DNA from: Spirosoma validum
Lineage (GTDB): Bacteria > Bacteroidota > Bacteroidia > Cytophagales > Spirosomataceae
Direction of reading: 5' to 3'
NCBI RefSeq assembly: GCF_014699035.1
Contig: NZ_JACXAA010000002.1
Coordinates: 124,001-188,000, forward strand
Length of the DNA: 64,000 bases
The translations under genes were made by a program, and so were the position numbers. Positions 52,704 to 62,469 of the stretch are shown here, in pieces (within the stretch, counting starts at the first letter, position 1; every line of letters starts with the position of its first letter). The notes beneath the pieces were generated by a model. The model was given only the letters and a program-made list of their open reading frames with translations, had not been told where the DNA came from and searched no databases.

Positions 52704-55700
52704 TTAAAATCCGAAGTTCAAGCCCACCAGTAGCGTACGAGGCTGTGGATACTGACCATAATCGATGCCGTTGGTCAGTAGTTTACTTGTGTCGCCCGAA
52801 TTACCGTTAACCCCAATTTCGGGGTCCAGACCCGTGTATTTTGTAAACGTCAGCAGGTTGGTGGCGGATACATAAATACGCAGTTTGTTCAGGGTATTTT
52901 TCGAGATCCGGTTCATCACTTCGGTTGGGATCGTATAGCCGATGCTCAGGTTTTTCACACGCATGTACGAACCGCTTTCGAGAAACCGGTCGGAAGTGTG
53001 CGTATTGCCATTTGGGTCACCGTTGATGGCCCGTGGTACGGTGGTATTGGTGTTGGTAGGTGTCCAGGCGTTCAATACGTCGGTTCCGGCGTTGAATAAC
53101 CGAAGCATTCCCTGTTCAATAACCTTTGTTCCGTTGTAGATCTTATTCCCTTGTACACCCTGGAGATACACCGTCAGGTCGAAATTCTTATAGTTTGCGC
53201 CAAAATTGACACCGTAGCTAAATTTCGGGATGTAGCTGCCCAGATACGTCCGGTCACTGGAATTGATAACACCATCGCCGTTCAGATCTCTGAACCGAAT
53301 GTCTCCGGGCGATGTGTTTTTCGCCGGATCATTATTCTCCCGCTTTTCGGCCCGGCTCTGTGCCGGAGCGCTATACACTTCGTCGAGCGATTGGAAAATA
53401 CCAGCTACCTGGTAGCCATAGAACGATTGAATAGGTTGACCGGCTTCCGTCTTCGTAATGTCGTCTGGACCGAAATCCCCATTCGAGCCAGAATAAATGG
53501 TGGCGCTGGGCGTAGCGAGGCTCAGAATGCGATTTCGGGTAATGTCGATGTTACCTGATACGTTCCAGCGGAAGTCGCCCTGATTGTGGTTATAGCCCAC
53601 CTGGAATTCATAGCCCCAGTTTTTCATGCTGCCGATGTTGGCCAGCGGTGCGGATGAATAACCGATCGAATTCGGGATCGGTACGTTCAGTAACAGCCCA
53701 TCGGTCAGACGGTTATAAGCCTCGGCAGTAAACGTCAGTTTATTGCTGAACAGCCCCATGTCTATGCCTATGTTAGTCATTTTGGTGGTTTCCCACTTCA
53801 ATTCGGTGTTGCCGAGGGCACTGAAATACGAACCCAACGCTTTTACACCACCGAAAATATAGTTCGTATTGTCGGCCTGCACCAGTGACTGCCAGGCATA
53901 GCTACCGATACCATTGAAGCCCGTTTCGCCATAACTGGCCCGGAGTTTCAGTTCCGAAATATCGGGTATCGATTTCATGAACGCTTCTTCACTGATACGC
54001 CAGCCAATCGACGCCGATGGGAACGTTCCCCATTTGTTGCCCGGTGCAAACCGCGACGAGCCATCCCGACGTACCGACGCGCTAATCAGATATCTGCCGC
54101 CGTAATCATAGTTCACCCGCGCTACGTATGAAATCAGGCTGCTTTCATCCAGATTACTCGTAACACCGGGGTTCGAAATTCCCTGCAGCACTTCAATGTC
54201 GTTATTCGGACGATAGCCTGTTGCGTTCACGTTGGAACTACGAAACGTCTGTTTCTCTGCCACCGCTGTTACGTTCAATGCATGCTTGCCAAACGTTTTG
54301 TCGAAGGTCAGCTGATTGGTAAGGATTGGTGAATAATACGAGGTCCGGTTGTCGTTTAACTGCATTTGCGTACGGCCCTTATATCCATCGTTATAGATTG
54401 GATAAACGTCATTTCCCCGCGCAGTAACGATGTCGGCGCCGAAACTGAAGCGGTACTTCAGAAAACTGGTTAGTTTGATCTCTGTATATAACGTACCGAG
54501 CAGTTTGAGTCGCTGCTGATAGCTTTGGTCCATGAGCGCAATCCGGACCGGGTTATCGGGGTCAGAACCATCGGCTGCTGTCGGAGAGCTATAGCCTCCC
54601 ACTTTTGTCGGATCGGTAACCGGCCAGTAAGGCAGATTACGAATGGCTTGCATAACGGCCGTACGACCACCACCAAAACCTTGCTCTCCCCGGGTTTTGT
54701 CGTACGAAAGCATCAGCGTTTGCCCAAACGAAATGGCTTTGGTAATCTGATGATCGGAGTTCAGCCGAACGTTACCCCGCTTGTAATTCGTGCCGATCAG
54801 AATTCCTTCCTGATCAAAATAGCCTGCCGACGCAAAAAACCGTGATTTTTGGTTGCCGCCCGATACCGAAACCTGGTGTTGCTGAATCGGAGCCGTACGG
54901 AACATGACGTCCTGCCAATTGGTGTTGGTTTGGGCGAACGTCTGGGTAGCACCATTATAAATCGGCGTGTTCAGGTTTTTGAGTCGATCGGGTAGGGCAA
55001 TGCCTGCATTTCCGTTCAGGGCCGTTGCATATTGAATATACTGATCTGTGTTCAGTAGATCCAGCTTTTTCCAGGCACTTTGCGTGCCTACATACGTATC
55101 AAAACTGACGTGGAGCTGCCCATCTTTAGTCCCCCGCTTGGTGGTGATGATAACGACCCCATTCGACGCCCGCGAACCATAGATAGCCGCTGAACTGGCA
55201 TCTTTCAGTACTTCGAGCGATTCAATATCTTTCGGATCGAGGTTATTCAGATCACCCGATGGAATGCCGTCGATCACATAGAGCGGACCGGAGGCAAAGT
55301 TGATCGAGCCAACGCCCCGAATGCGCACGATCGGTGCCTGGCCGGGAGCGCCGTTGTTTACTACCCGGACACCCGGAACGCGACCCTGCAGCGCTGATTC
55401 AGCACTGATTACGGGTAGAGCCGTTAAATCTTTGGGAGTTACGGACGAAACGGCGCCTGTTACCGAAGCGCGTTTTTGCGTACCATAACCCACAACTACT
55501 ACTTCTTCCAAGGCTCGTTCGTCGGTCTGTAACGTCACGTTCAGAAGACTGCGTCCACTCACGGGAACCTCCTGAGAAACGTAACCGACGAAGCTGAAAA
55601 CCAGTACCGCATCTGAGTTGGCATTGATCGTATAATCGCCCTGGCCATTAGTCGTCGTTCCGCGCGACGTACCTTTAATGACAACACTAACGCCCGGTAC

Positions 55701-56222
55701 GCCTTGCCCGTTTGCATCCGAAACTTTACCCCGAATATCAGCTAATGGACGCTCTGTTGACAAAACCGAATAACCAGTACGTTCCAGTTTGGCGATCGTC
55801 AGATCAGGGGAGGCTGATTCGCCGGTTGCCGGGGAGTCGAATCCTTTCGTTTCAATCTGATTGATTTTTCGGGAAAAGGGTTTTTCAGATTCCTTATCAG
55901 GGGCAATCACATAAAAATTGTTCTGAATTTTCTCGAACTTCAGCCCTGTGTCTGCCAGCAAGTTAGAAAGCGCATCCTCAACGGACCATTTCCGATGGGT
56001 AGTCAGGATCACTTTTGTATCGACCTGATCCGTCCGGTAAATGAACGACACCCGGTATTGCTTTTCCAGTTCAGTTAGCGCGGCTTTTAGCGTCAAAACG
56101 TTACGTTCCCTGGATTGTTGACCGGTATGGGTATGACTCACATTCGACGCCAGCAGTTGAGCCTGGACCGGTAGGGCTCCAGCCAGGATTACACTCATTA
56201 AAAAGAATAACAGTCGTTTCAT
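52704..56222 (-). CDS. SusC/RagA family TonB-linked outer-membrane protein with STN domain
   Basis: 1172 residues. Signal peptide, then an STN (secretin/TonB N-terminal) domain at about 40-108, which in FecA-type systems talks to the anti-sigma factor. Next a carboxypeptidase-like domain (G-K-V-S-D-A-N-G-Q-G-V-P-G-V-S-V), a plug with E-V-V-V-V-G-Y-G-T-Q-K-R and G-V-V-I-I-T-T-K-R-G, and a long beta-barrel ending N-F-G-F. It forms the channel for the SusCD complex, energised by TonB. It starts 11 bases after the FecR gene, so the regulators are in the same transcript. Confidence 0.97.
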   Translation of the reverse strand: MKRLLFFLMSVILAGALPVQAQLLASNVSHTHTGQQSRERNVLTLKAALTELEKQYRVSFIYRTDQVDTKVILTTHRKWSVEDALSNLLADTGLKFEKIQNNFYVIAPDKESEKPFSRKINQIETKGFDSPATGESASPDLTIAKLERTGYSVLSTERPLADIRGKVSDANGQGVPGVSVVIKGTSRGTTTNGQGDYTINANSDAVLVFSFVGYVSQEVPVSGRSLLNVTLQTDERALEEVVVVGYGTQKRASVTGAVSSVTPKDLTALPVISAESALQGRVPGVRVVNNGAPGQAPIVRIRGVGSINFASGPLYVIDGIPSGDLNNLDPKDIESLEVLKDASSAAIYGSRASNGVVIITTKRGTKDGQLHVSFDTYVGTQSAWKKLDLLNTDQYIQYATALNGNAGIALPDRLKNLNTPIYNGATQTFAQTNTNWQDVMFRTAPIQQHQVSVSGGNQKSRFFASAGYFDQEGILIGTNYKRGNVRLNSDHQITKAISFGQTLMLSYDKTRGEQGFGGGRTAVMQAIRNLPYWPVTDPTKVGGYSSPTAADGSDPDNPVRIALMDQSYQQRLKLLGTLYTEIKLTSFLKYRFSFGADIVTARGNDVYPIYNDGYKGRTQMQLNDNRTSYYSPILTNQLTFDKTFGKHALNVTAVAEKQTFRSSNVNATGYRPNNDIEVLQGISNPGVTSNLDESSLISYVARVNYDYGGRYLISASVRRDGSSRFAPGNKWGTFPSASIGWRISEEAFMKSIPDISELKLRASYGETGFNGIGSYAWQSLVQADNTNYIFGGVKALGSYFSALGNTELKWETTKMTNIGIDMGLFSNKLTFTAEAYNRLTDGLLLNVPIPNSIGYSSAPLANIGSMKNWGYEFQVGYNHNQGDFRWNVSGNIDITRNRILSLATPSATIYSGSNGDFGPDDITKTEAGQPIQSFYGYQVAGIFQSLDEVYSAPAQSRAEKRENNDPAKNTSPGDIRFRDLNGDGVINSSDRTYLGSYIPKFSYGVNFGANYKNFDLTVYLQGVQGNKIYNGTKVIEQGMLRLFNAGTDVLNAWTPTNTNTTVPRAINGDPNGNTHTSDRFLESGSYMRVKNLSIGYTIPTEVMNRISKNTLNKLRIYVSATNLLTFTKYTGLDPEIGVNGNSGDTSKLLTNGIDYGQYPQPRTLLVGLNFGF

Positions 56223-56233
56223 ATAGATTGGAT

Positions 56234-57223
56234 TTACTCGATTAGTACGTGGTTATTTTTTTCGGTAATGGTTAAGTCAAAAAGACCAGAGAGGCCTTTA
56301 AGGATTGTAGCAGCATTTTTGCTGGGGATGGTGCCGGAAAATTTCTGCTTTATTAATTTTTGATCCCGGATTTCGACATCCAGACCATACGTATCGTGTA
56401 ATAGCGTGGCGATTTCAGCCAGTGTCGTCCCATTGAAAACCAGCTTGTCCGTTCGCCAGGATGATTGTGCCTGTGCATCGACCGTTTTTTTATAGAAAAC
56501 CCTGGCTTTCGTGTCCGCAAAAAACATTTCGCCGGGTTTCATTTCCAGTTGATTATCTGGATTATCGGCCACGCGCATCTGAATACGTCCTTCATTCAGC
56601 ACAACTTTCGTCGCTGACTGCCGGGTGTAAACGTTAAAGCGGGTGCCGAGCACTTCTACGTTCATTCGTTCGGGCAGATGTACCCGGAATTGCTGATGAT
56701 TTTTCGTATGAACGACTTCAAAAAAAGCTTCCCCTTCGACCCATACCTCGCGGGGCGAGTCGGTCGACCAGTGGTCAGCGTAGCGAATGGACGTATTGCC
56801 ATTCATCGTTACGACGGAGTGATCGGGTAAACTTACACGCCGGATCTGACCATAATCGGTGTGCAGCGTAAGCAGTTGGGGTGTCGCGTTACGTTGATAA
56901 AACCACCAGCCGCCAGTTGCCAGCAAGAGTAAGCTAACCGTGGCAGCCGCCAGCCAATGCCAGCGTTGTCCCAGCCAATTTTCTTGAGGGTAGGATAGCT
57001 TGGGCTTTGTTGTTTTGCTGGCCTGAATCTTACCGAACAAGCGTTGAGCACTCTGCTGCTCAAGGGCGTCGAGAGGTTGCTGGCTGAAGTTATCCAGGTC
57101 GTTGTTCAGTACGTGCTGCAACTGACGCTGCCCCTCATCGGTCGCCAGATAAGTCAGCACCACACGGGCCTCTTCCGGTGTACACTGATTTCGTAAATAA
57201 TTCTGTAGACGTTGTGAATCCAT
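56234..57223 (-). CDS. FecR family anti-sigma factor
   Basis: 329 residues. A small helical N-terminal part, one membrane helix (about 88-107, W-L-A-A-A-T-V-S-L-L-L-L-A), then a FecR domain with D-H-S-V-V-T-M-N-G-N-T, E-V-W-V-E-G-E-A-F-F-E-V and F-N-V-Y-T-R, and a C-terminal DUF4974-type domain. It holds the ECF sigma factor and is relieved by the STN domain of SusC when substrate is present. Gap to the sigma gene is 80 bases. Confidence 0.95.
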   Translation of the reverse strand: MDSQRLQNYLRNQCTPEEARVVLTYLATDEGQRQLQHVLNNDLDNFSQQPLDALEQQSAQRLFGKIQASKTTKPKLSYPQENWLGQRWHWLAAATVSLLLLATGGWWFYQRNATPQLLTLHTDYGQIRRVSLPDHSVVTMNGNTSIRYADHWSTDSPREVWVEGEAFFEVVHTKNHQQFRVHLPERMNVEVLGTRFNVYTRQSATKVVLNEGRIQMRVADNPDNQLEMKPGEMFFADTKARVFYKKTVDAQAQSSWRTDKLVFNGTTLAEIATLLHDTYGLDVEIRDQKLIKQKFSGTIPSKNAATILKGLSGLFDLTITEKNNHVLIE

Positions 57224-57303
57224 TAACCATCAGGAATAGTTGGCACTCTCCTGAATGAATACACGCAACCGGGAAGGAAGTATGATTGATCGAAGAAAAA
57301 AAA

Positions 57304-57921
57304 TTAAAAAAGTAGCAAACACACGAAAGCAAACAAAGCACTTTCCAGATCAGCATGCTTTCCCAGATACGCTTTAATAAACTTGGTCGCCTGAGAGAAT
57401 TGAAATTTAACCGTATTGACCGAGATGGATAGTTGCTGGGCGATCTGCTCGTTGTTTAATCCGCTGAACACCCGTAACCGGAAAATTTTCTCACGCTGAG
57501 GGGGGAGTTGTCTTAATCCCTGTTCCAGAATAGCACCGTACTCCTGAAGCTGATACGTATTTGACGTCGTATCTTCTCCAGCCAGTTCTTCGGTCCCGAA
57601 GGAGATGTATTCCCAGATAGCCGTGTGATGATCCCGTATGACGTTCATCACGTGGTTTTTCATGGCAATGGACAGAAAATTTTTGATGGAGTAGGCTTCG
57701 TTGAGTGCGTCGCGATGGTCCCAAAGTTTCAGGAAAATATCCTGAACGGCATCTTCGGCCAGGTCAGGATTCTTCAAAAATTTGAGGCCAATAGCATATA
57801 GATGTTTATAGTACCGGAAGAAAATTTCCTCAAAAGCTTTGTCATCCCCTGCTTTTATACGCCGGGAAAGCATCGTCTCCGATTCATGCTGTAAGGATGT
57901 AGGTAACCTTTGAATATGCAT
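57304..57921 (-). CDS. ECF RNA polymerase sigma-70 factor
   Basis: 205 residues. Region 2 (A-F-E-E-I-F-F-R-Y-Y-K-H-L-Y and D-A-V-Q-D-I-F-L-K-L-W) and region 4 (L-P-P-Q-R-E-K-I-F-R-L-R, Q-I-A-Q-Q-L-S-I-S-V-N-T-V-K) are complete; the order with FecR and SusC is the Bacteroidota FecI-like arrangement. The last dozen residues are unusually hydrophobic. It would direct transcription of this uptake locus. Confidence 0.95.
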   Translation of the reverse strand: MHIQRLPTSLQHESETMLSRRIKAGDDKAFEEIFFRYYKHLYAIGLKFLKNPDLAEDAVQDIFLKLWDHRDALNEAYSIKNFLSIAMKNHVMNVIRDHHTAIWEYISFGTEELAGEDTTSNTYQLQEYGAILEQGLRQLPPQREKIFRLRVFSGLNNEQIAQQLSISVNTVKFQFSQATKFIKAYLGKHADLESALFAFVCLLLF

Positions 57922-58103
57922 AAAAGAGGCAAAACGCTAATGGTGTATTATCTACACAATAAAGATACGATTATAAAGTAAATTACGCAATTTTTCTGAT
58001 AATAATACAATTGTAAAATAAGCGCGCAGTAGAATGGGTTTATTTTTCAACAGGATTTACCGCACGGATAGCCAAACCAGCCGATGCTGCTCTTAACTAC
58101 TGG

Positions 58104-58550
58104 TTATTTGGTTATGAGCGCCATGTGTAGGACCGGCAACGGCTGACCGGTGGAGTCCAGCGCTGAGCGGCTTACAGTCAGAAAACCGGCATGCTGATAG
58201 AACCCAACGGCCTGCTCATTCGCTTCGTTGACATCCACTTTCTTTACGCCCAACTGGTCAAGCGTATAATTCACCAGAATCTTCCCAATCCCTTTTCCGC
58301 GCACATCTGGATGGATGAATAGCATTTCGATTTTATCATCAGCAACGCCCATAAACCCAGCTATTTTTCCGTCTTTATTACGGACGCACGATAGATCAAC
58401 CGCTCTTAGATACTCGTTTAAGATCAATGGCTTATAAAATTGAATGTCCTCTTCCCGAAGGAAATGGTGCGTTGCTCGTACAGATGCTTCCTAAACAGCC
58501 AGTACATCAGGGTACTCGGCCTCAGCAACTGTGTCAATCTGGTAGTCCAT
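58104..58550 (-). pseudogene. GNAT acetyltransferase interrupted by an amber codon
   Basis: From the ATG at 58550 the frame runs 148 codons to 58104 with one interruption: TAG at 58493-58491 (codon 20). On both sides the translation is continuous GNAT sequence: A-E-Y-P-D-V-L-A-V, stop, E-A-S-V-R-A-T-H-H-F-L-R, then V-R-G-K-G-I-G-K and Y-Q-H-A-G-F. The position is usually Trp (V-W-E-x-S-V-R), so TGG to TAG is the simplest cause. Starts 4 bases after the accC stop. It may be a fresh pseudogene, sequencing error, or read through; the 107-codon rest could start at a TTG (58427). Confidence 0.85.
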
Positions 58551-58553
58551 AAC

Positions 58554-60065
58554 TTATCGCAGTCGGTTGGCCTTCCAGTTGCTCTTCTGCGTTGTTACCT
58601 GAATATTCTCACCATTCTGTTGCGTTCGACCTGCGTTTGGCCTGGTATTATTTAGCAGGTAAGCCGCTAAAACAGCTGCCAATTCGGATTCTGCTACGTC
58701 TGGTGCGGGCGTTAATTTATCCGGGGTAAAATACTTACTGACAAAACCCGTGTCGAACTGACCCGACCGAAAGGCGTCGTGCTCCATAACGAACCGGCAG
58801 AAAGGGAGGGTTGTCTGTACGCCCGAAATCTGGTACTCATCAATGGCGCGGATCATTTTCTGGATGGCCTCTTCCCGACTATCACCATACGTAATAAGCT
58901 TGGCAATCATCGGGTCGTAATAGATTGGAATGGCCATACCCTGCTCGAATCCATCGTCTACCCGAACGCCGTTACCCTGTGGGCGTACATACGTATCGAG
59001 CGTACCTACGTCGGGCAGGAAGTTGTTGGCTGGATCTTCGGCATAGACCCGTACTTCTACCGCGTGTCCCTTGATTTCGAGGTCTTCCTGCCTGATGGCT
59101 AACGGTTTTCCTTCGGCAATGTAGATCATCTGCTTCACCAGGTCTACACCCGTAATCTGTTCTGTAACGGGGTGCTCGACCTGAAGGCGGGTGTTCATTT
59201 CCAGAAAATAAAAGTCAAGCTTGTCGTTCACAATGAATTCGACCGTACCAGCACCATAATACCCACACGCCCGCGCTACGTCCACGGCCGCGCGGCCCAT
59301 TGCGTCGCGAATTTCGGGGGTAAGAATAGCGGAGGGCGCTTCTTCAACGACTTTCTGATGCCGACGCTGCACCGAACATTCGCGCTCGAAAAGATGAATG
59401 ATGTTGCCATGCTGATCACCCAACACCTGAATCTCGACGTGTCGGGGCGACGTAACGTATTTCTCAATAAAGACCGATCCATCACCAAAAGCCGACTGGG
59501 CTTCGCTGACAGCCCGATCCATTTGCTCGTCAAAATCAGCTTCGCTCTCAACGACACGCATCCCCTTACCACCCCCGCCCGCGCTGGCCTTGATAAGAAT
59601 CGGGTAACCTATTTTCGCCGAAATAATTTTGGCTTCGCTACGGTCGGTAATGGCCGAAGGTGTGCCGGGCACCATCGGAATATTATAGGTAGCGACCGCG
59701 GCTTTAGCGGCCAGTTTGCTACCCATAACCTCAATACTCTCGGGCGAAGGGCCAATAAATAGTAAACCTGCTTCCCGCACTAACCGGGCAAAATTGGCAT
59801 TCTCAGATAAAAACCCGTAACCGGGGTGGATCGCATCAACATTTAGCTGCTTACAGACATCAATAATTATGTCGGCACGCAAATATGATTCGGAGGAAGG
59901 TGCTGGACCAACGTACACGGCTTCGTCGGCATAGCGGACATGAAGTGCGTTACGATCCGCTTCGGAATAAATTGCTACAGTCTGAATACCCATTTCACGA
60001 GCCGTCCGCATGATTCGTAAGGCGATTTCCCCTCGATTGGCAACAAGTAATTTTTCTATTGTCAT
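58554..60065 (-). CDS. accC: Acetyl-CoA carboxylase, biotin carboxylase subunit
   Basis: 503 residues from the ATG at 60065; upstream frame to 60140 is non-coding. L-V-A-N-R-G-E-I-A-L-R-I at the start, I-K-A-S-A-G-G-G-G-K-G-M-R (ATP-grasp glycine loop), R-H-V-E-I-Q-V-L-G-D, E-C-S-V-Q-R-R-H-Q-K and E-M-N-T-R-L-Q-V-E-H-P-V-T-E are AccC signatures. It carboxylates biotin on AccB for fatty acid synthesis. The last 40 residues form a variable tail. accB is not adjacent. Confidence 0.95.
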   Translation of the reverse strand: MTIEKLLVANRGEIALRIMRTAREMGIQTVAIYSEADRNALHVRYADEAVYVGPAPSSESYLRADIIIDVCKQLNVDAIHPGYGFLSENANFARLVREAGLLFIGPSPESIEVMGSKLAAKAAVATYNIPMVPGTPSAITDRSEAKIISAKIGYPILIKASAGGGGKGMRVVESEADFDEQMDRAVSEAQSAFGDGSVFIEKYVTSPRHVEIQVLGDQHGNIIHLFERECSVQRRHQKVVEEAPSAILTPEIRDAMGRAAVDVARACGYYGAGTVEFIVNDKLDFYFLEMNTRLQVEHPVTEQITGVDLVKQMIYIAEGKPLAIRQEDLEIKGHAVEVRVYAEDPANNFLPDVGTLDTYVRPQGNGVRVDDGFEQGMAIPIYYDPMIAKLITYGDSREEAIQKMIRAIDEYQISGVQTTLPFCRFVMEHDAFRSGQFDTGFVSKYFTPDKLTPAPDVAESELAAVLAAYLLNNTRPNAGRTQQNGENIQVTTQKSNWKANRLR

Positions 60066-60239
60066 TGAGTAAGTATTTATAGGTAGTAAAGAGTCATTGG
60101 TAATAGGGTAGTTACCGGCCAGGTACTGGACGATAGCCAATAGTCATTACTAACTATAAATGACCCACTAATGACAATCGATTACCAATAATACGCTTTT
60201 GTTACAAAACGATTATCGAATTGAATTTTCTGATATGAG

Positions 60240-60270
60240 TTTGCGCTACCAAAAGTTAACCGTATTTTTG
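60240..60270 (+). promoter_or_regulatory. Bacteroidota-type promoter of the SPT-like gene
   Basis: TTTG at 60240-60243, then 19 bases, then TATTTTTG at 60263-60270, a full match to the TTTG-N19-TAnnTTTG consensus. The transcript would start about 45 bases before the GTG at 60322. Confidence 0.75.
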
Positions 60271-60321
60271 CACTTAGCATATAAAAAAACAGGGCTTTAG
60301 CCTGATAAACACCAATAAAAA

Positions 60322-61626
60322 GTGGATTTATTTGAGAAACTGCGTAACAACTTAGGCCCCATCGGTTCGCCAGCGCGGGAGTTCAACGGTCACCACTACT
60401 TCGCGTTCCCAAAACTCGAAGGTGAACTTGGACCGCATATGCGTTTTCGGGGTAAGGATGTTTTGAACTGGAGTCTGAACAATTACCTGGGATTAGCCAA
60501 TCATCCTGACATTCGGAAGGCTGATGCCGATGCATCGGCACAATGGGGGCTAGCTTACCCAATGGGCGCGCGCATGATGTCGGGAAACAGTGATCTCCAT
60601 GAACAGTTTGAGAAGGAACTAGCCCAGTTTGTTGGCAAAGAAGACTCCTTCCTGTTGAATTATGGTTATCAGGGCGTTATGTCGGCTATCGAGGCTGTCG
60701 TCGATCACCGCGACGTAATTGTTTATGACGCCGAGTGTCATGCCTGTTTGATCGACGGTATCCGGCTCCACAAAGCCAAGATGGGCGAATACTATAAGTT
60801 CAACCACAACGACATGGAAAGCCTGGAGAAAAACCTCCAGCGGGCCACTAAGAAAGCTGCCGAAAAGGGAGGCAGTATTCTGGTGATTACCGAGGGCGTG
60901 TTCGGAATGTCGGGGAAAGTGGGTAGCCTGGATCAAATTGTTGCGTTGAAAGAAAAATACGATTTCAGGTTATTAGTTGATGATGCGCACGGTTTCGGAA
61001 CAATGGGCGAAACGGGTGCGGGTGTAGGCGAAATGCTGGGTTGCCAGAACGGAATCGATCTCTACTTTTCGACCTTTGCTAAGTCGATGGCGGCAATCGG
61101 AGCCTTTATTGCCGCTGATCATGACATCATCATGTACCTTAAGTATAACATGCGGTCGCAGACGTATGCGAAGGCACTTCCTATGCCTTACGTAGTGGGC
61201 GGGCTGAAACGTCTGGACATGATTCGTAATTCGTCGGAATTCCGCGATAAACTCTGGACGAATGTACGGGCGTTGCAGAATGGCCTACGCGAACGAGGTT
61301 TTGATATTGGTGATACGCAATCGCCGGTAACCCCAGTTTTCCTGCACGATCTGGAAGGTGGCGTTCCTGAAGTAGCGGCACTTACCATGGATTTGCGCGA
61401 AAACATGGGCGTGTTCTGTTCGATTGTTGTGTACCCGGTTGTGCCTAAAGGAACGATTATGTTACGTATCATTCCAACAGCTGCTCATTCTCTGGACGAT
61501 GTGGAATACACGTTGAATGCTTTTTCGAAAATGGGTGAAAAAATCAAACAGGGCGCTTATCGGCAATTTGTGCCTCCAGTTAACGAAAAAACGCTGGAAG
61601 TATCTGCCGAAGCAGCCACTGAATAG
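60322..61626 (+). CDS. Serine palmitoyltransferase-like PLP enzyme (AONS family)
   Basis: 434 residues from a GTG start. Alpha-oxoamine-synthase features: N-Y-L-G-L-A, A-R-M-M-S-G-N, H140 in C-H-A-C, D-D-A-H-G-F-G (Asp 220 and His 223) and PLP-binding Lys 254 in S-T-F-A-K-S. P-Y-V-V-G-G-L-K-R and the C-terminal length fit the SPT-like group of Bacteroidota more than biotin or glycine C-acetyltransferases. It would make the sphingoid base from serine and acyl-CoA. The exact member of the family is inferred. Confidence 0.85.
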   Translation: MDLFEKLRNNLGPIGSPAREFNGHHYFAFPKLEGELGPHMRFRGKDVLNWSLNNYLGLANHPDIRKADADASAQWGLAYPMGARMMSGNSDLHEQFEKELAQFVGKEDSFLLNYGYQGVMSAIEAVVDHRDVIVYDAECHACLIDGIRLHKAKMGEYYKFNHNDMESLEKNLQRATKKAAEKGGSILVITEGVFGMSGKVGSLDQIVALKEKYDFRLLVDDAHGFGTMGETGAGVGEMLGCQNGIDLYFSTFAKSMAAIGAFIAADHDIIMYLKYNMRSQTYAKALPMPYVVGGLKRLDMIRNSSEFRDKLWTNVRALQNGLRERGFDIGDTQSPVTPVFLHDLEGGVPEVAALTMDLRENMGVFCSIVVYPVVPKGTIMLRIIPTAAHSLDDVEYTLNAFSKMGEKIKQGAYRQFVPPVNEKTLEVSAEAATE

Positions 61627-61771
61627 GGTTTTGGTAAAAAAATAGGATTTTTTAGCTATTTTTTTGGCTTAGCTATTGCGCTGTATGATAGAATGACTAA
61701 ATTTCAGTCGAAAACCGCGTTTTTAGCGGAATTTGGGCATTTTTCACACACTTTAACCCATACGTATCGCT

Positions 61772-61957
61772 ATGGCACGCTTCGATGAAGTAAAGAATTT
61801 GGTTATGTCGCTGGAAGGAGATTTCGAGAAGTTCTACGAAAAAAACAACCAGGCAGCAGGTACCCGCGTTCGCAAAGGAATGCAGGATTTGAAAACATTG
61901 GCGCAAAACATCCGCTCGGAAGTTCAAAACGCCAAGAACACGGCTACCAAAGAGTAA
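61772..61957 (+). CDS. Small histone H1-like protein
   Basis: 61 residues. M-A-R-F-D-E-V-K-N-L-V near the start, then mixed charged helices (D-F-E-K-F-Y-E-K-N-N-Q-A-A-G-T-R-V-R-K-G-M-Q-D-L-K) match the short histone H1-like family of Bacteroidota. Role is DNA binding, probably nucleoid-associated. The protein has no long Lys-Ala tail, unlike Hc1 of chlamydiae. A good terminator follows. Confidence 0.85.
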   Translation: MARFDEVKNLVMSLEGDFEKFYEKNNQAAGTRVRKGMQDLKTLAQNIRSEVQNAKNTATKE

Positions 61958-61981
61958 CCACGGTTATTTCGACCGAAATAT

Positions 61982-62022
61982 AAACCTCCCTCGTCAGCAC
62001 ATAGGCCTAGCGAGGGAGGTTT
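61982..62022 (+). terminator. Terminator after the histone H1-like gene
   Basis: A perfect 12-bp stem (61982-61993 with 62011-62022), a 17-nt loop and a T-rich run (TTTGTTTTG) follow the stop by 24 bases. Confidence 0.85.
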
Positions 62023-62049
62023 TGTTTTGTAGGATCGCCTGGTTAAAAT

Positions 62050-62466
62050 CTAAATAATTTTCTCCCGATGCATCAGCGTTGCTACGCCCCGGGTTGTTAC
62101 TTTGCCAGTTTGCACATCCCGGATCTCACCCAGAATCTGAGCAATGTGTTTGGCCGAATCGATCGACTGAACGGTAAACGAAGCTTCGTAATCAGTGTCG
62201 ACAAACATAGGGCGTAGAAATTCCAGCGTTTGTCCTAGATACACTGAGCCATACCCCGGAAATTCAGTACCGAGCACTTTTGTGAATACACTGGCACCGA
62301 GCATACCGTGAATAATCGGTCGCTTGAAAGGCGTTTGAGCCGCAAAGTCAGCATCGAGATGAAGCGGATTATTATCGCCTGTTACACGGGCAAAATCAGC
62401 TACGTCAGCCTGCGAAAAACGAAACGCATACCGATGAACGGCATTGGGAGCAAAGTCAGGAGTCAT
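62050..62466 (-). CDS. MaoC family dehydratase (hotdog fold)
   Basis: 138 residues from the ATG at 62466; the TTG at 62490 lies in an inverted repeat. F-A-R-V-T-G-D-N-N-P-L-H-L-D is the MaoC/R-hydratase active-site loop (Asp and His), followed by H-G-M-L-G-A-S. It hydrates an enoyl-thioester, in fatty acid or polyhydroxyalkanoate-type metabolism. Monocistronic and divergent from the acyltransferase. Confidence 0.92.
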   Translation of the reverse strand: MTPDFAPNAVHRYAFRFSQADVADFARVTGDNNPLHLDADFAAQTPFKRPIIHGMLGASVFTKVLGTEFPGYGSVYLGQTLEFLRPMFVDTDYEASFTVQSIDSAKHIAQILGEIRDVQTGKVTTRGVATLMHREKII

Positions 62467-62469
62467 AAC

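Noticed and set aside
59172..59762. A 196-codon open frame opposite accC
   Set aside because: Antisense shadow of a strongly conserved gene.
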